Shown here in pieces: positions 25,577 to 34,615 of a DNA stretch of 63,780 nt. How positions within the stretch are numbered: the first letter of the stretch is position 1; each line of letters starts with the position of its first letter. The position numbers and the translations under genes were made by a program. The notes under the pieces are model-generated. The model did no database searches and was not told the origin of the DNA. It was given only the letters and a program-made list of their open reading frames with translations. The DNA comes from Bryobacterales bacterium (GTDB lineage: Bacteria; Acidobacteriota; Terriglobia; Bryobacterales; Bryobacteraceae): the NCBI GenBank assembly GCA_016721425.1, contig JADKID010000030.1:1-63780 (forward strand). Reading direction: 5' to 3'.

Positions 25577-27688
25577 CTAACTCCTTACCATAGCTACGGA
25601 AGTCTGCGGTCCGGCCGCAGTACCACTGACAACCACCTTCACTTCGGCCGGAATCTCACCGTGCGACAGGACTGTCACGCCGGGAAGAAACGGCTCCAGC
25701 ATCTGACGGACGAAATACCTGATTCCGGTTGACGTGAGCAGCACGTTGGCAGCTTCACCACTGCCGACCAGCCTCCGGACTTCTTCCATCACTTCCCGGA
25801 TTTTTGAGGGAGAAAGTGCGAGATTGCTGTTGAGTTCCACGTGTTCCACCGCCCGTTCAATCGTATTCTCCATCTCGGCCGGAAGCACACTCACCATCAG
25901 TTCGCGTTGGCTATTCAGGTGCGGCTCCACTATGATGCGCCGCAACGCCTGGCGCACGAATTCGGTCAGAAGTACGGGATTGCGTGTGGACACGGCAGCT
26001 TCACCCAAGGCCTCCAGGATCAGCACCGCATCGCGAATCGGCACCCGCTCCCGTAGGAGATTCTGGAGAACTTTTTGTATCGTCGAGATTGAGAGCAATT
26101 TAGGGACCAAATCCTCCACGACTTTAGGGTTCTCCTGAGCGACCCGGTCACAGAAGCTCTTGGTGTCCTGCCGGCTGAGGAGCTCAAAGGCGTGGGTGCG
26201 AATGAGCTCGGCGAGGTGGGCGCCAACGATGCTCACCGAATCCACGACGGTATAGCCCGCGGCCCGGCCCTCGTCTGCGAGAGCAGCGGGGATCCACAGC
26301 GCTGGTTGTCCAAATGCCGGATCGCGGGTGGGCCTTCCGCTCTTGAGCGGCTGTGCGTGCATGCCGGGAACAGCCAGGACCTGACCGGCAAGCAGCTCAA
26401 ATCGCGAGATCTCGGCGCCACGCAGGAGCACCCGGTATTCCTTCGACGTCAACGACATGTTGTCGCTTACCTTCAGCGGTGGCAGAAGAAATCCGCTCTG
26501 TCCCGCGAGCTGACGTCGAAGCGCCGTAATCCGAAGGAGTAGCGGTGATTCGTTGCCGCCCTCGACGAGATGGACGAGTCCAAGGCCGACTTCCAAGGAA
26601 AGTGGCTCCACCCGCAGTAGCGACTCAATCGGCGACTGGGCGGCTTGTGCGTTTTCGGTTGGCTGGTTTGCCGGCAAACGACGCGCCGCCTGATACCGCC
26701 GCCAACCCAGATATCCGATGCCGGCGCTCAACGCCAGGAATGGCACGGTGGGGAGCCCGGGAAACAGCCCAAAGACCGCCATCACTCCGCTGGTCAGCAG
26801 GAGCGGCTGGGCGTTGGACAGCAATTGGTGCCGAACGTCCGTCCCCAGACGTTCATCGGAACTGGAGCGTGTGACAATCAAGCCGCCTGAAATCGAGATC
26901 ATGAGCGCCGGGATGACCGAAACCAGGCCCTCTCCGATGGTCAGAACCGTGTACGTCTCCAGGGCTCGCCTCAGTTCCATGCCGTGCTGAATGACGCCAA
27001 TGAGAAATCCGGCGACGATGTTGATGGACGTAATCAGAATGCTGGCCACGGCATCGCGCTGGGTGAAACGGGAGGCGCCGTCCATGGCGCCGTAAAACTC
27101 GGCCTCCGCCGCCAACTGTTTTCGTCTCGAGCGCGCTTCTAACTCGGTGATGAGGCCGGCGTTCATGTCAGCATCAATGGACATCTGCTTTCCAGGCAGG
27201 GCATCGAGGGTGAAACGCGCTGTGACTTCCGAGATTCGTACCGCTCCGTGGTTGATGACGACGTACTGGATCGCTATCAGAGCAAGGAAGATCACTACGC
27301 CAATCACGTAGTTGCCGCCCACGACGAAAGTGCCGAAGGCCTCGATGACATGCCCGGCTGCGCTGGTGCCGGAGTTGCCGTTGAGCAAGATCAGGCGCGA
27401 GGCGGAGATATTCAGCGCCAACCGGGAGAGGGTGAGCAGAAGCAGTGCGGTGGGAAACACGCTGAATTCAACCGCCTTGCGGATGAACATGGCAACCATC
27501 AGGACGATGACCGAGGTCATGATTCCCATGACCAGCAGAAAGTCCAGTACGAAGGACGGCAGTGGTGTGACAAGCGCAAATACAATCCCGAGCACGGCGA
27601 TTGGCACGCTCAGGTCGGCCCAGTCGATGCTGCGCAGACTGAACGGAGTATCGCCCATCGTAGTTCCCGCGTTGGTGTTCGGCGCCAT
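25577..27688 (-). CDS. flhA: Flagellar export gate protein FlhA
   Basis: 703 residues. Seven to eight membrane helices occupy the first ~320 residues (IAVLGIVFALVTPLPSFVLDFLLVMGIM onward) and include the FHIPEP-type loop KQMSIDADMNAGLI. The C-terminal cytoplasmic ring domain (about 360-703) docks chaperone-substrate complexes. ATG 27688 has GAGG upstream. It is 12 bp after the fleQ-like gene and 5 bp before flhF. Confidence 0.97.
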   Translation of the reverse strand: MAPNTNAGTTMGDTPFSLRSIDWADLSVPIAVLGIVFALVTPLPSFVLDFLLVMGIMTSVIVLMVAMFIRKAVEFSVFPTALLLLTLSRLALNISASRLILLNGNSGTSAAGHVIEAFGTFVVGGNYVIGVVIFLALIAIQYVVINHGAVRISEVTARFTLDALPGKQMSIDADMNAGLITELEARSRRKQLAAEAEFYGAMDGASRFTQRDAVASILITSINIVAGFLIGVIQHGMELRRALETYTVLTIGEGLVSVIPALMISISGGLIVTRSSSDERLGTDVRHQLLSNAQPLLLTSGVMAVFGLFPGLPTVPFLALSAGIGYLGWRRYQAARRLPANQPTENAQAAQSPIESLLRVEPLSLEVGLGLVHLVEGGNESPLLLRITALRRQLAGQSGFLLPPLKVSDNMSLTSKEYRVLLRGAEISRFELLAGQVLAVPGMHAQPLKSGRPTRDPAFGQPALWIPAALADEGRAAGYTVVDSVSIVGAHLAELIRTHAFELLSRQDTKSFCDRVAQENPKVVEDLVPKLLSISTIQKVLQNLLRERVPIRDAVLILEALGEAAVSTRNPVLLTEFVRQALRRIIVEPHLNSQRELMVSVLPAEMENTIERAVEHVELNSNLALSPSKIREVMEEVRRLVGSGEAANVLLTSTGIRYFVRQMLEPFLPGVTVLSHGEIPAEVKVVVSGTAAGPQTSVAMVRS

Positions 27689-27700
27689 TCTGCCTCAGCC

Positions 27701-29032
27701 TCAGGAAGCCGCGAATCCGAGATTGCGAGCTTTGTAGAGTAGTGTCGTGCGCTTGATGCCTAATAGGTCCGCGGCTCTCGCCTTGTTGCCTTTGGTTCGA
27801 TCCAAAGCCTCGGACAGCAGTTGCGCTTCCAGGCGGCGCATCGTCTCTTCCATATCCAACCCCGCCTCGGGCAGGAATGGGTATGCCGCTGAGGCGCAGG
27901 GTGCTGAAGCGCAGGCCGCGCGGGCCTTGAGAACGGGGAAGTCGTCGGCTGTGAGAACGCGCCGCCCTTCTCCCATGACAACGGCCGATTCCACCCGATG
28001 CTCCAACTCTCTGACATTGCCCGGCCAATCGTGCTCTGCGAGTTTCATGAGCGCATCCGCAGCCACATGGCAGGCCGGCAGCCCTTCAGCGCGGCAAACA
28101 CGCTCCACGAAGTGGTCCACCAGCGCCGGAATGTCCTCAATTCGTTCGCGCAGGGGAGGCAGGTTCAGCACGACGACACTGAGGCGATAGAAGAGGTCGG
28201 CCCGGAACCGCTTGGTATGCACATCACTGGTCAGATCCGCGTTCGAGGCTGCGATGACTCTGCAATCCACTTTGATCGGTTCAGAGCCGCCCACCCTCTG
28301 CACTTCGCGCTCCTGGAGAACTCTTAGTAGCTTGGTTTGCACACTGAGCGGCATCTCTCCGATCTCATCCAGAAGCAGTGTGCTGCCGCTGGCTCGCTCG
28401 AAGTAGCCCAGGCGGCTGGCCACGGCCCCCGTATAGGCGCCTTTGGTGTGACCGAAAAGCTCAGCCTCAATGAGCGTCTCGGGGATGGCCGCACAATTCA
28501 CAGAGATCAGTTCGCGGCCGTTCCTGCCACTGGCTTCGTGAATAGCCCGCGCGACTGCCTCTTTGCCGGTTCCAGTTTCACCCAACAGCAACACAGTGCT
28601 GCGCCGACGCGCAACGATGCGGATCATTTCCATGATCTTCTGCATCTTGTCGCTATCGCCGACCAGCCAGCGTTTCCAAGGCTCTGCGCGATCAACCCCG
28701 GTGCCCGCAGACGCTACCTGCGGCAGGTTTGCCGGTTGAATCTCAATCGCCGCCTGGTTCCACTCGCTATGCTCCCGGATTAACCCCTTCGGGTCGAGGA
28801 CCACCACCGGCAGTACTCGCGGCAAATTGCGGACTTTTGCGTGCAGTTGGGATTCAGTCCAATCCAGATAAGGCCACTCGATGAGGAGGCGGTCGAATTC
28901 TCGACTGACAGCTCTCAGAATGGCCTCGTCCAGATCAACGCAGAACTCCACCTTGGGATCCAGAGGGCTAGCCCCACTGATCTGACTCAGACAATCTGCG
29001 AAAGGACCAGTGACGCATATCGTCTTACTCAT
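27701..29032 (-). CDS. Sigma-54-dependent flagellar master activator, FleQ-like
   Basis: 443 residues. Residues 1-115 form a receiver-like domain without a clear phospho-acceptor aspartate, as in FleQ. The AAA+ domain has Walker A GETGTGKE (151-158), the sigma-54 contact loop GAYTGA (198-203; GAFTGA in most), Walker B LLLDEIGE and the arginine finger region FRADLFYRL. The C-terminal Fis-type helix-turn-helix is KARAADLLGIKRTTLLYKARNLG. It heads the flhA-flhF-fliA operon and is divergent from fliS. I infer that it activates the flgB, flgF and fliK promoters. FlrC- or NtrC-type relatives are the alternative. Confidence 0.85.
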   Translation of the reverse strand: MSKTICVTGPFADCLSQISGASPLDPKVEFCVDLDEAILRAVSREFDRLLIEWPYLDWTESQLHAKVRNLPRVLPVVVLDPKGLIREHSEWNQAAIEIQPANLPQVASAGTGVDRAEPWKRWLVGDSDKMQKIMEMIRIVARRRSTVLLLGETGTGKEAVARAIHEASGRNGRELISVNCAAIPETLIEAELFGHTKGAYTGAVASRLGYFERASGSTLLLDEIGEMPLSVQTKLLRVLQEREVQRVGGSEPIKVDCRVIAASNADLTSDVHTKRFRADLFYRLSVVVLNLPPLRERIEDIPALVDHFVERVCRAEGLPACHVAADALMKLAEHDWPGNVRELEHRVESAVVMGEGRRVLTADDFPVLKARAACASAPCASAAYPFLPEAGLDMEETMRRLEAQLLSEALDRTKGNKARAADLLGIKRTTLLYKARNLGFAAS

Positions 29033-29109
29033 GCTTGCTCCTGCTCGGGACCGCGGGCGACCCCAAAATGATTCAAATCTTCTGACAAAGTTGCGATGAA
29101 TCTATCGCT

Positions 29110-29574
29110 GTGATGACAACGACCAACAACCACAACGAATACCTGGAAGCGCGGGTTCTGTCCGCCACTGCGGCCGGACTCATCGAAATCCTGTATGAGA
29201 GTGCCCTCGAAGGGACCGTTTTCGCCAGGACCCTCCTCAAGAGTGGCGAGGTGGTCCAGCGAGGCCAGACCATCAGCCGCGTTTCCGCCATCCTCACCGA
29301 ATTGCAGGGTTCGCTGCGCGATCCTGGGGATGCCACGATTCCCGCCAATCTCGAACGCCTTTACGAATACTGTCAGCGGCAGCTCGTGGCGGCCCATCGT
29401 TTTGGAGACGATGGACTGCTGGCCGAGGTTCAGGCGATCCTCGCACAGTTGCTGCAGGGGTGGCGTGGAGCGATCGACGCTCAAAACGCAGGCAGAACGC
29501 CCGCCGGTCCCCCTTCCGTCTTCCTTAACGATCCGCATTCAACTGCCCCTCGCTTGCGTTCGTGGACACTGTAG
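29110..29574 (+). CDS. fliS: Flagellin export chaperone FliS
   Basis: 154 residues (GTG 29110, or ATG 29113). NEYLEARVLSATAAGLIEILYESAL and QTISRVSAILTELQGSLRDPGDATIPANLERLYEYCQRQL match the FliS four-helix bundle that clamps the flagellin C-terminus. It stands alone on the plus strand, divergent from the fleQ-like gene (77-bp gap), and its last 50 bases overlap the convergent flgJ gene. The extended tail after about residue 125 is not part of the family core. Confidence 0.88.
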   Translation: MMTTTNNHNEYLEARVLSATAAGLIEILYESALEGTVFARTLLKSGEVVQRGQTISRVSAILTELQGSLRDPGDATIPANLERLYEYCQRQLVAAHRFGDDGLLAEVQAILAQLLQGWRGAIDAQNAGRTPAGPPSVFLNDPHSTAPRLRSWTL

Positions 29575-29860
29575 TCGGCCGCGCCGCAAGATCGCGGACC
29601 ACCATGCCAGCCAGGCCGAGCCCGCCCCGTGCGGCGATGGCGCGCGCAAAGCTCTCGTTGGCCATCTCGAGCATCGAACTGGAGGCCGCATCGGGTTCAC
29701 CCAGGCTGCCGTTGCCGGATGAAGCCGATATGTCCTTTAGAATCTGACCAAGGAGGAGCGCCTCGAACTGCTGGGCGGCGTCCTTGACCTTCGCTGGATC
29801 GTCTTGAACTCTCGGCTCTGAGATCGCCGGCGGTACGGCTGTCGTTCCGCTTACCTGCAT
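29525..29860 (-). CDS. flgJ: Rod-binding protein FlgJ, N-domain only
   Basis: 111 residues, carrying the rod-cap/rod-scaffold motif KVKDAAQQFEALLLGQILKDIS and SSSMLEMANESFARAIAARGGLGLAGMVV. The C-terminal muramidase domain of gamma-proteobacterial FlgJ is absent, as is common outside that group. It follows flgI directly (1-bp gap) and overlaps the fliS 3' end on the other strand. Confidence 0.88.
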   Translation of the reverse strand: MQVSGTTAVPPAISEPRVQDDPAKVKDAAQQFEALLLGQILKDISASSGNGSLGEPDAASSSMLEMANESFARAIAARGGLGLAGMVVRDLAARPTTVSTNASEGQLNADR

Positions 29861-29861
29861 G

Positions 29862-30968
29862 TCAGATCACCTCGATTTCCGCGTCCAGCGCGCCAGCGGC
29901 CCGCAGATTCTGCAGGATAGCGATGATGTCTCGCGAGGTCGCCCCAATGGCACCCAGAGACTGAACCAGATCCTCCACGGTTGCGCCGTTTTTCAATACA
30001 ATGTTGCGCGCCTTCTCCTCATTCACACTGACCCCGACTCGCGGAACAACCGTGGTGGTTCCATCGGAGAGCGGCGCTGGCTGGCTCACGTCGTAACTCG
30101 TCTCCACCTGCACTGACAGATTGCCGTGCATGATGGCCACGGGACTCACCTTCACCTGCTTACCCATGACAATGGTGCCGCTCCGCTCGTTGATGACAAC
30201 CCTCGCTACGGCGTCAGTGTCGATCTGAATTGCCTCCAACTGGGCTATGAAGCGTACCGGATTTGCGATGTACTCCTCCGGTATTCGCACTCGAACCAGA
30301 GCGGCGTTCTCGGAGACGGCTGGAGCTTGGCCGGGTGAGGCGAACTTCTTGTTGATGGCCTCCACCATCCGGTCCGCACTTGTGTAGTCGGCGCGGTGCA
30401 ACTGGAGTCGAACCTCGCTCTTTGGTGTCACCGACGGAGGGACTCGCTCCACCGTGGCGCCCGTGGGAACCCTGCCGACAGTTGGATGATTGGTTGTCTG
30501 CTTGTTCCCCCCCGCACCCGCGACAAATCCGCCAGTAACCACTCCACCCTGGGCAGCGGCGTATGGAGTACCGTCCGCGGCCCGTAGGTTGGTGAGCAGC
30601 AGCATTCCGCCCTGGAGATTGGATGCGTCCCCAATTGCCGATACCGTTACGTCGAGTTTTGTCCCAGGTTGGGCGAAGGCCGGGAGCGTACTCGTCACCA
30701 TCACAGCGGCCGTGTTGTTGACCCGCAACGACGTGGGCGAAACCTGCACACCCATCTTCTGTAGCAGGTTGGTCAGAGTTTGTGCCGAAAACACGGTCTG
30801 GCGCTTGTCTCCAGTCTGGTTTAGACCCACGACGATCCCGTATCCAATCAACTGGTTGTCGCGCACACCCTCGATGGAGGCGATGTCCTTCACACGGGAA
30901 GCCGCGGACATGCAGTATGCCGCCGAGATCAGAAGAACGGTGGCTAGGCCAACCGCCAGTCTATGCAT
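29862..30968 (-). CDS. flgI: Flagellar P-ring protein FlgI
   Basis: 368 residues with a signal peptide (MHRLAVGLATVLLISAAYCMSAAS) and the FlgI opening RVKDIASIEGVRDNQLIGYGIVVGLNQTGD, ending VEDLVQSLGAIGATSRDIIAILQNLRAAGALDAEIEVI. The periplasmic bushing in the peptidoglycan layer. ATG 30968 has a perfect GGAGG seven bases upstream, so it is preferred over an in-frame ATG at 30989. Confidence 0.97.
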   Translation of the reverse strand: MHRLAVGLATVLLISAAYCMSAASRVKDIASIEGVRDNQLIGYGIVVGLNQTGDKRQTVFSAQTLTNLLQKMGVQVSPTSLRVNNTAAVMVTSTLPAFAQPGTKLDVTVSAIGDASNLQGGMLLLTNLRAADGTPYAAAQGGVVTGGFVAGAGGNKQTTNHPTVGRVPTGATVERVPPSVTPKSEVRLQLHRADYTSADRMVEAINKKFASPGQAPAVSENAALVRVRIPEEYIANPVRFIAQLEAIQIDTDAVARVVINERSGTIVMGKQVKVSPVAIMHGNLSVQVETSYDVSQPAPLSDGTTTVVPRVGVSVNEEKARNIVLKNGATVEDLVQSLGAIGATSRDIIAILQNLRAAGALDAEIEVI

Positions 30969-31348
30969 GTTTCCTCCAGTGCGACTCAAACTCCGCGGTA
31001 CGTCTTACCTAGTTCGGTAGTACTCCCACGGGTATCATAAGTACCATCGGCGTCTGAGTCATCCGCTGTAGAGAACAGATGGGGGAAGTGTGAATCTTTT
31101 TGAGATTAATTGTGGCTAATGTACGAAAGCGTATAGATTTGTTCACTGCGGTGCCGGCGCAATGCTTGACGGTCCTTGGATCTCGATTGGTTGGCATTGC
31201 CGCAGCGGATCGAAAGCCCGAAGTTGCAGCCATTCTAATGGCGTTCGTCTGAGGCGCCAGTGAGCAGCTGCGGCGCGGTCCCGCTGTAATCGGCGGCCTT
31301 TCCGGTTACCCGACGGTCTACGTGCAAGGCCGCACATCGAATTTGCCC
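30969..31348 (-). other. 380-base non-coding stretch between flgH and flgI
   Basis: An unusually long gap inside the flgF-G-A-H-I-J series. On the minus strand it holds a candidate sigma-28 site, TACA (31067-31070), 15 bases, GCCGATGG (31044-31051), and a short A/T-rich patch near 31090. The GC-rich half at 31240-31340 could fold but matches no riboswitch I know. A weak open frame (31009-31233) ends in a hydrophobic run and is probably not translated. Confidence 0.4.
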
Positions 31349-32044
31349 TCAGAATGGGATCAGTCCCAACAGCAGCCGGTAGATGAAGTTCGGCCGCTTC
31401 ACCGCATCGTCCACAACTCCCTTTCCGTTCACCCTGATTTCCATCAACGCGATCCGATCGGAGCGGATGACGTTGCCGGTGGAGATGTCGAACGGCCTGA
31501 CAATGCCCCGAATCGTCACCACTTGTGTTTCGGAGTTCACGGTCGTGACCTTGGCCCCGTCTACGAGCAGGAATCCGTTCGGTAGAACCTGGCTTACTCG
31601 CGCGGTTAGCGACGTCCGCAGTGAGTTTTCACGACTGGTTTCCCCATCACTAGTCAGCGTTCTGTCGCCGCTCGCTGTGACCAGCCCGGCCAATGCAGGC
31701 GGCGTCATTCCCGCGATTGATGCAACCGAGGCCTTTGCGGCGGAGTTCCGCTTCGTGTTCGTGGTTCCCTTGGCAATGGCGCTGGAACTTTCTTCCACCA
31801 GGATCGTGACGAGATCTCCGGCTCGGGACGCTCGAAGGTCGGAGCCGACGTCGAGCAGCCGGGCGGTAGGCGTCCACAGCGACCCAGCACTAGGAATGGA
31901 CGCCTGCTCGGTCTGCTTGAGCTCTTCCAGGTATTGCTCGATTCCGGACTGGGCCTGCGCTGCCCGCTTCTGCTTCTGTTTGTCAGCGGCTGATGCCGTG
32001 CCGATGGACAGGAGGAGAACGGTGGCGAAGAAGCAATGATTCAT
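31349..32044 (-). CDS. flgH: Flagellar L-ring protein FlgH
   Basis: 231 residues: signal peptide (CFFATVLLLSIGTASA), then SLWTPTARLLDVGSDLRASRAGDLVTILVEESSSA and NGFLLVDGAKVTTVNSETQVVTIRGIVRPFDIS, both FlgH signatures. FlgH normally is a lipoprotein, but here no cysteine follows the hydrophobic core; cleavage after ASA by signal peptidase I is more likely. It shares an ATGA overlap with flgA. Confidence 0.93.
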   Translation of the reverse strand: MNHCFFATVLLLSIGTASAADKQKQKRAAQAQSGIEQYLEELKQTEQASIPSAGSLWTPTARLLDVGSDLRASRAGDLVTILVEESSSAIAKGTTNTKRNSAAKASVASIAGMTPPALAGLVTASGDRTLTSDGETSRENSLRTSLTARVSQVLPNGFLLVDGAKVTTVNSETQVVTIRGIVRPFDISTGNVIRSDRIALMEIRVNGKGVVDDAVKRPNFIYRLLLGLIPF

Positions 32045-32967
32045 GGCCGGCCTTCTTGTCTTGGGAGCTGTGGAATTGTGGAAATCACTTCGGCCCTCGC
32101 GCTGGAAACCAGCCGGGCGTGGATGAGTTTGCCGCTGGAGCTGTTGCGAAAGGCGAGCTTGTCGCCGATACGGCCGCCCGACTGCGCTTCAGCCGGCGCC
32201 CGGACTACCGTCCCGGCGGAGCGTAGTTCCAATTCGACGATATCGCCTTTCTTCACGTCCGGTGGTGCGTCCAACAGCGTCGGGCGGACCGGGCTCCCCG
32301 CTTTGATGGGTACACGGGACACGCGGCCAACTATAAGAGTGGCATCCCCACGCTGCAGCTGAGTGACCGGAAACAGACCGACGGTCTCCTCCCTGATTTG
32401 ATCGGCACGGATGACCTCGCCAGTGCGAATGTCCGCGGTGGCGCTCAAACGCTTTGATTGGAGCCGCAAAGTGACGCGGGCCCATGTGGCGTAGCGCTTG
32501 TGGTTGCCGTACTCAACGAAACCGTGCCAGAGTACCGGAGTGGTGACGTTGGCGGCATCCGCCGGTTCGCGCAAGCCGTTGCGCGGGAAGACCGGCTTTC
32601 CAGATGGAACCCCCTGCCGGCTCAACTCGACGATCTTAATGTCGGTTCCTGGCGGAAGGCTGGCACGCATTGCCGTGGTTGCCTCCTCGGCCTCCAGTGC
32701 ACGCAGAGGCCATTCGAAGCAAGTGTCTATGGCGGACACACCGGAGATGCCGTGACGTTCCGCCCAGCGGACGATCTCCGCCGCGGACACCGTTCGCGTC
32801 ACCCCTGGCAATGGGGACGAGGAAAAGACCACGTCCGCTGGCAGGCTGGTGCCGCCCCGGACCGCCGCATTCAGTTGCCGCCCCAGTATGATGTCAGTCT
32901 CAACCGGAAGGCACTGAGCGGCGCTCGTCACAGCGGCGACCGCGAGATTGAGAAGGGCTAGTTTCAT
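32041..32967 (-). CDS. flgA: P-ring assembly chaperone FlgA
   Basis: 308 residues, with an N-terminal signal-like helix and a C-terminal SAF domain (TADIRTGEVIRADQIREETVGLFP, then KKGDIVELELRSAGTVVRAPAEA and GRIGDKLAFRNSSSGKLIHARLV). A periplasmic chaperone for FlgI. Overlaps flgG and flgH by four bases each. Confidence 0.92.
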   Translation of the reverse strand: MKLALLNLAVAAVTSAAQCLPVETDIILGRQLNAAVRGGTSLPADVVFSSSPLPGVTRTVSAAEIVRWAERHGISGVSAIDTCFEWPLRALEAEEATTAMRASLPPGTDIKIVELSRQGVPSGKPVFPRNGLREPADAANVTTPVLWHGFVEYGNHKRYATWARVTLRLQSKRLSATADIRTGEVIRADQIREETVGLFPVTQLQRGDATLIVGRVSRVPIKAGSPVRPTLLDAPPDVKKGDIVELELRSAGTVVRAPAEAQSGGRIGDKLAFRNSSSGKLIHARLVSSARAEVISTIPQLPRQEGRP

Positions 32968-33755
32968 CGGGAGAGATTGTTGACTTGCTGGTACATCTCG
33001 TCGGCGGCTTTGACGACCTTTGAATTGGCCTCGTAGGCCCTTTGGCTGACGATGAGATTGATGAACTCCTCCACAACGCTCACATTCGACTGTTCGGTAT
33101 AGCCTTGGAGCAGACTCCCTATGCCCTCCTGCCCCCCGGGAGTGCCGATTTGTGGATCGCCGGACGAATCCGTTGGACGATAGAGGTTTTTCCCAATACT
33201 GTCGAGGCCCGCTGGGTTCGCGAACATGGCCAACTGGATTTGGCCAGCCACCTGCGCCGAAGTCTGTCCTGGCTGCTTGTAGCTCACGGTGCCGTCGGGA
33301 GCGATGGTGACGGTCTGGGCGTCGGGGGGGAGCGTGATCTGGGGTTCGATCGGGTCGCCATCCGAGGTCACCAGGTTGCTGTCGCGGTCCAGATGGAACG
33401 AGCCAGCCCTCGTATACGCCAACTCGCCGTTCGGCTGCCTGACCTGGAAGAAACCACGGCCCTGGATCACCAGGTCGAGCGGGTTCTCAGTCGCAGTGAA
33501 GCTGCCCTGGGTGAAGATAATCTCATTCGATGACGCGCGTGTGCCAAGTCCAAGCTGGAGCCCCGTCGGCACGAAAGTCTGTTGGCCGGCCGACGCGCCG
33601 GGCTGGATGATGTTCTGGTAGAGCAAGTCCTGAAACTGCGCTCGCCGGGTCTTGTACCCCGCCGTATTGGCGTTGGCCAGATTGTGAGCGATGTTGTCGA
33701 CGTTCAACTGCTGGGCGTTCATGCCGCTGGCCGCGCTGGATAGTGCTCTGATCAT
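32964..33755 (-). CDS. flgG: Distal rod protein FlgG
   Basis: 263 residues from ATG 33755 (AAGGAG upstream). MIRALSSAASGMNAQQLNVDNIAHNLANANTAGYK is the FlgG opening; the C-terminal EEFINLIVSQRAYEANSKVVKAADEMYQQVNNL closes the coiled coil. Forms the drive shaft. A frame extending 15 residues upstream lacks family support. Confidence 0.96.
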   Translation of the reverse strand: MIRALSSAASGMNAQQLNVDNIAHNLANANTAGYKTRRAQFQDLLYQNIIQPGASAGQQTFVPTGLQLGLGTRASSNEIIFTQGSFTATENPLDLVIQGRGFFQVRQPNGELAYTRAGSFHLDRDSNLVTSDGDPIEPQITLPPDAQTVTIAPDGTVSYKQPGQTSAQVAGQIQLAMFANPAGLDSIGKNLYRPTDSSGDPQIGTPGGQEGIGSLLQGYTEQSNVSVVEEFINLIVSQRAYEANSKVVKAADEMYQQVNNLSR

Positions 33756-33771
33756 TTGGATGGGCTCCTTC

Positions 33772-34509
33772 TTAGCTGCCGACCTTGCCAACTTCGTCAA
33801 TGGCCTTTCGGCCCATATCTCCCGAGAGGCTAATTGCCCGCTGCAGGAATTCAGCTTGTCTCATTAAACTAACGAGGCGAACGGCAGACTCGGCCGGCGC
33901 GGAATTTGACGCCTCCACCTTGCCTTGGTGAACCTCCGGTTCCTTCGTTAGGGCCGCCGCGCCACTCGCCGGGGTTGTCTTGAAGTACGAGTTGCCGAGC
34001 TTCTCGAGTGCCGCTGGGGTCGGAAAATCAACGACACCAATTTGTCCCACAACTTGTTTCGCCTGACGAACGATGCCGGCGCGATCTACGTCAAACGGGT
34101 CAGTGGACTGGAGGCGGATGGGCTTTCCCGCCTGGTCTAGGACGGCATAACCGTCGGCGTTCGTGAGTGTGCGGTCTTTACTGATCCTCAGTTGGCCGTC
34201 GCGCGTATAGACCGGCCCGCTCGGGGATTGCATGGAAAAGAACCCCTTGCCGCTCAAGGCCAGATCCGTCGGATTCGAGGTGACGTTCAGAATCCCCTGA
34301 GAGAAATTAGTCCAGCGGCCTTTGACATCAGGCAGTGAGGACGCAGTCCCGTCGGCAGCCCTCTGCGCGTCACCGAAGTAGGCGCCGTACATCTCCTGAT
34401 CCGCTTTGAATCCGCTCGTCGAAGAGTTCGCCAGGTTGTTGGCCAGCAGATCCAGGGCCTCCATTCGGGTCCTCAGTCCGCTCGCCGCGAGGAGAGACAT
34501 CTTGTCCAT
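33772..34509 (-). CDS. flgF: Proximal rod protein FlgF
   Basis: 245 residues from ATG 34509 (MDKMSLLAASGLRTRMEALDLLANNLANSSTSGFK). The C-terminus (VRLVSLMRQAEFLQRAISLSGDMGRKAIDEVGKV) lacks the usual VNMIxxQRxYE form, which fits FlgF better than FlgG. First gene of the flgF-G-A-H series. A sigma-54 promoter match ends 15 bases before this ATG, which supports this start over one eight codons upstream. Confidence 0.92.
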   Translation of the reverse strand: MDKMSLLAASGLRTRMEALDLLANNLANSSTSGFKADQEMYGAYFGDAQRAADGTASSLPDVKGRWTNFSQGILNVTSNPTDLALSGKGFFSMQSPSGPVYTRDGQLRISKDRTLTNADGYAVLDQAGKPIRLQSTDPFDVDRAGIVRQAKQVVGQIGVVDFPTPAALEKLGNSYFKTTPASGAAALTKEPEVHQGKVEASNSAPAESAVRLVSLMRQAEFLQRAISLSGDMGRKAIDEVGKVGS

Positions 34510-34523
34510 ACCCGCTCCAGACA

Positions 34524-34539
34524 TGCACGACACCTTCCA
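34524..34539 (-). promoter_or_regulatory. Sigma-54 promoter of the flgF operon
   Basis: On the minus strand TGGAAG-GTGTC-GTGCA: GG and GC are 10 bases apart as required, with 15 bases from GC to the flgF ATG. The sequence itself is a moderate match; the position, shared with flgB and fliK, is what makes it convincing. Confidence 0.5.
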
Positions 34540-34615
34540 ATCCCCAGCGGTCCCGAAAAAACGCTAAAACCGCATCTTCTTTCCGCGATGAATGGGTGAA
34601 TATAGTGAGCGCACC

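Noticed and set aside
29080..29110. A fourth sigma-54 promoter, before fliS (TTGC with 15 bases to GTG 29110)
   Set aside because: The -12 half and the distance fit, but there is no GG at -24.
30969..31348. Cyclic di-GMP or cobalamin riboswitch in the flgH-flgI gap
   Set aside because: Fragments such as GGGTAACCGG recall GEMM-type RNAs, but the conserved core and helix order are not there.
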